Part shown: positions 63,349 to 64,000 of the stretch, in pieces
Position numbering within the stretch: the stretch's first letter is position 1
How the letters are laid out: each line of letters begins with the position of its first letter
Assembly (NCBI RefSeq): GCF_002101965.1
Contig: NZ_LQQA01000029.1
Coordinates: 62,001 to 126,000 of the forward strand
DNA from: Mycolicibacterium wolinskyi
GTDB lineage: Bacteria > Actinomycetota > Actinomycetes > Mycobacteriales > Mycobacteriaceae
Length of the DNA: 64,000 bases
Reading direction: 5' to 3'
Translations under genes and position numbers: made by a program
Notes under the pieces: generated by a model
Told to the model about the DNA's origin: nothing
The model's input: only the letters and a program-made list of their open reading frames with translations
Database searches by the model: none

Positions 63349-64000
63349 AGCGCCCGCGCCATATCTTTCATCTCGGAGTCGTCGACGGCCAGGCGGTAGC
63401 CCCGCTTCACCACAGTCGACACGATGTTCTTGTCGCCCAGAGCCGTTCGCAGCCGGAGCACGGCCGTCTCGACGGCGTGGGTGTCGGTACCGCTGCCCGG
63501 CAGCGCCCCGAGCAGGTCGAACCGCGACACCACCGCACCCGGTCGATGCGCCAGCGCGCGGATGGTCGCCATGGCCGCCGGGGACAGCGACTTGACGACG
63601 CCGTCGACGAGCACGCATGTGCCCCGGATCTCGAGCACATGGCCGGCCACCCGCACCGTGCGGGACTGCAGCAGCGGCAATTCGTCGGTGATGTGACGGG
63701 CGAGGGCGCCCAGTCGCATGCGTTCGGGCGCCGACGTCGGCACGCCGAGCCGAACCAGCGGGCGGGCGGTGACCGGGCCGACGCACATCGCGTGCACATC
63801 GGTGCGCAGGGCCGACACCACCCGGTCGGCGATTCCCATCTCGGTCGCCCGCATCAGGACCGACGCCACCGCGGGCGCCGAGGTGAAGCTGACGGCGTCG
63901 AAGCGGCGTTCGGCGATGCCGGCCACCAGTTGATCGAAGTCCCCGTCAGCGGGCGCGGGATGCCAGCGATACACCCGGATCGGCACCACTTCGGCGCCGG
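63345..64000 (-). CDS. nnaR: Nitrogen-assimilation regulator NnaR (HemD-like domain plus winged helix), C-terminal part
   Basis: 218 codons are visible; the N-terminus lies beyond the right edge. The visible HemD-like (uroporphyrinogen-III synthase) part includes FDAVSFTSAPAVASVL and CVGPVTARPLVRLGV; residues after about 130 form an OmpR/PhoB-type winged helix (LSPAAMATIRALAHRPGAVVSRFDLLGAL, AVETAVLRLRTALGD, VVKRGYRL). This fusion next to nirBD is the NnaR type, shown in M. smegmatis to be needed with GlnR for nitrate/nitrite assimilation genes. The HemD fold may sense a tetrapyrrole. Confidence 0.88.
   Translation of the reverse strand, partial: GAEVVPIRVYRWHPAPADGDFDQLVAGIAERRFDAVSFTSAPAVASVLMRATEMGIADRVVSALRTDVHAMCVGPVTARPLVRLGVPTSAPERMRLGALARHITDELPLLQSRTVRVAGHVLEIRGTCVLVDGVVKSLSPAAMATIRALAHRPGAVVSRFDLLGALPGSGTDTHAVETAVLRLRTALGDKNIVSTVVKRGYRLAVDDSEMKDMARAL

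Noticed and set aside
1..64000. CRISPR array, tRNA/rRNA genes, IS elements or prophage
   Set aside because: No regular spaced repeats, no cloverleaf or rRNA-like sequence noticed and no transposase or integrase reading frame. Reading by eye could miss a short tRNA.

Overview
The window is high-GC actinobacterial DNA that I recognise as a Mycolicibacterium chromosome, very probably M. smegmatis or a close relative. Three things support this. The htdX-fabG4-fadA2 / fadE5 / flavin reductase / sdh1 / nirBD / nnaR backbone is the same gene order as the Rv0241c-Rv0260c region of M. tuberculosis. It carries a trehalose polyphleate (TPP) locus (pks, papA3, mmpL10, PE-PPE protein, fadD23). The enzymes are mycobacterial types (FadE5 of 611 aa with Glu447, a mycothiol-type dehydrogenase, the NnaR regulator). 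No tRNA, rRNA, CRISPR array or insertion sequence was seen.

Layout. 1-1.7 kb: a cut-off TetR gene with a duplicated operator, driving a reductase and a DUF4386 membrane protein. 1.75-5.35 kb: htdX-fabG4 divergent from fadA2 (lipid/beta-oxidation-type chemistry). 5.7-9.3 kb: an F420-type oxidoreductase, a two-component pair and a DUF1361 membrane protein. 9.3-19.7 kb: two divergent operons that together look like a gamma-glutamylation pathway for amine catabolism (glutamine-synthetase-like ligase, permease, aminotransferase, aldehyde dehydrogenase, gamma-glutamyl hydrolase, dehydrogenase), plus an orphan pdxS, a phosphotriesterase-like protein and a GntR regulator. 19.7-25.7 kb: a TetR-controlled operon with its own electron chain (ferredoxin-type reductase, flavodoxin), a permease, a P450 with an unusual I-helix and a cupin. 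25.8-27.4 kb: a DGPF protein and an ECF42-type sigma factor. 27.4-30.6 kb: fadE5 and a DapB-like dehydrogenase.

30.6-49.3 kb is the TPP locus: a two-module type I PKS divergent from papA3-mmpL10-PE/PPE-fadD23. Two of its genes are broken in this sequence. The PKS has an in-frame TGA where a conserved Trp codon is expected, and papA3 has a one-base deletion after about 370 codons. If these are not sequencing errors, the strain should not make TPP. 49.3-54.9 kb returns to the conserved backbone: a GAP-like membrane protein, a flavin reductase and the sdh1 succinate dehydrogenase operon. 54.9-58.7 kb: an ICL/PEP-mutase family protein, a small exported protein and a MocR/EamA pair sharing overlapping start codons. 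58.8-64 kb: nirBD nitrite reductase, small unknown genes, a sirohydrochlorin chelatase-like gene and the 3' end of nnaR. The last two fit siroheme supply and control for NirB.

The observation I would follow first is a shared inverted repeat, TTAC-N6-GTAA. It lies in the divergent fabG4/fadA2 promoter region, upstream of fadE5 and in the divergent pks/papA3 region, suggesting one regulator joins central lipid enzymes to TPP synthesis. The second is the self-contained flavodoxin/P450/permease operon.
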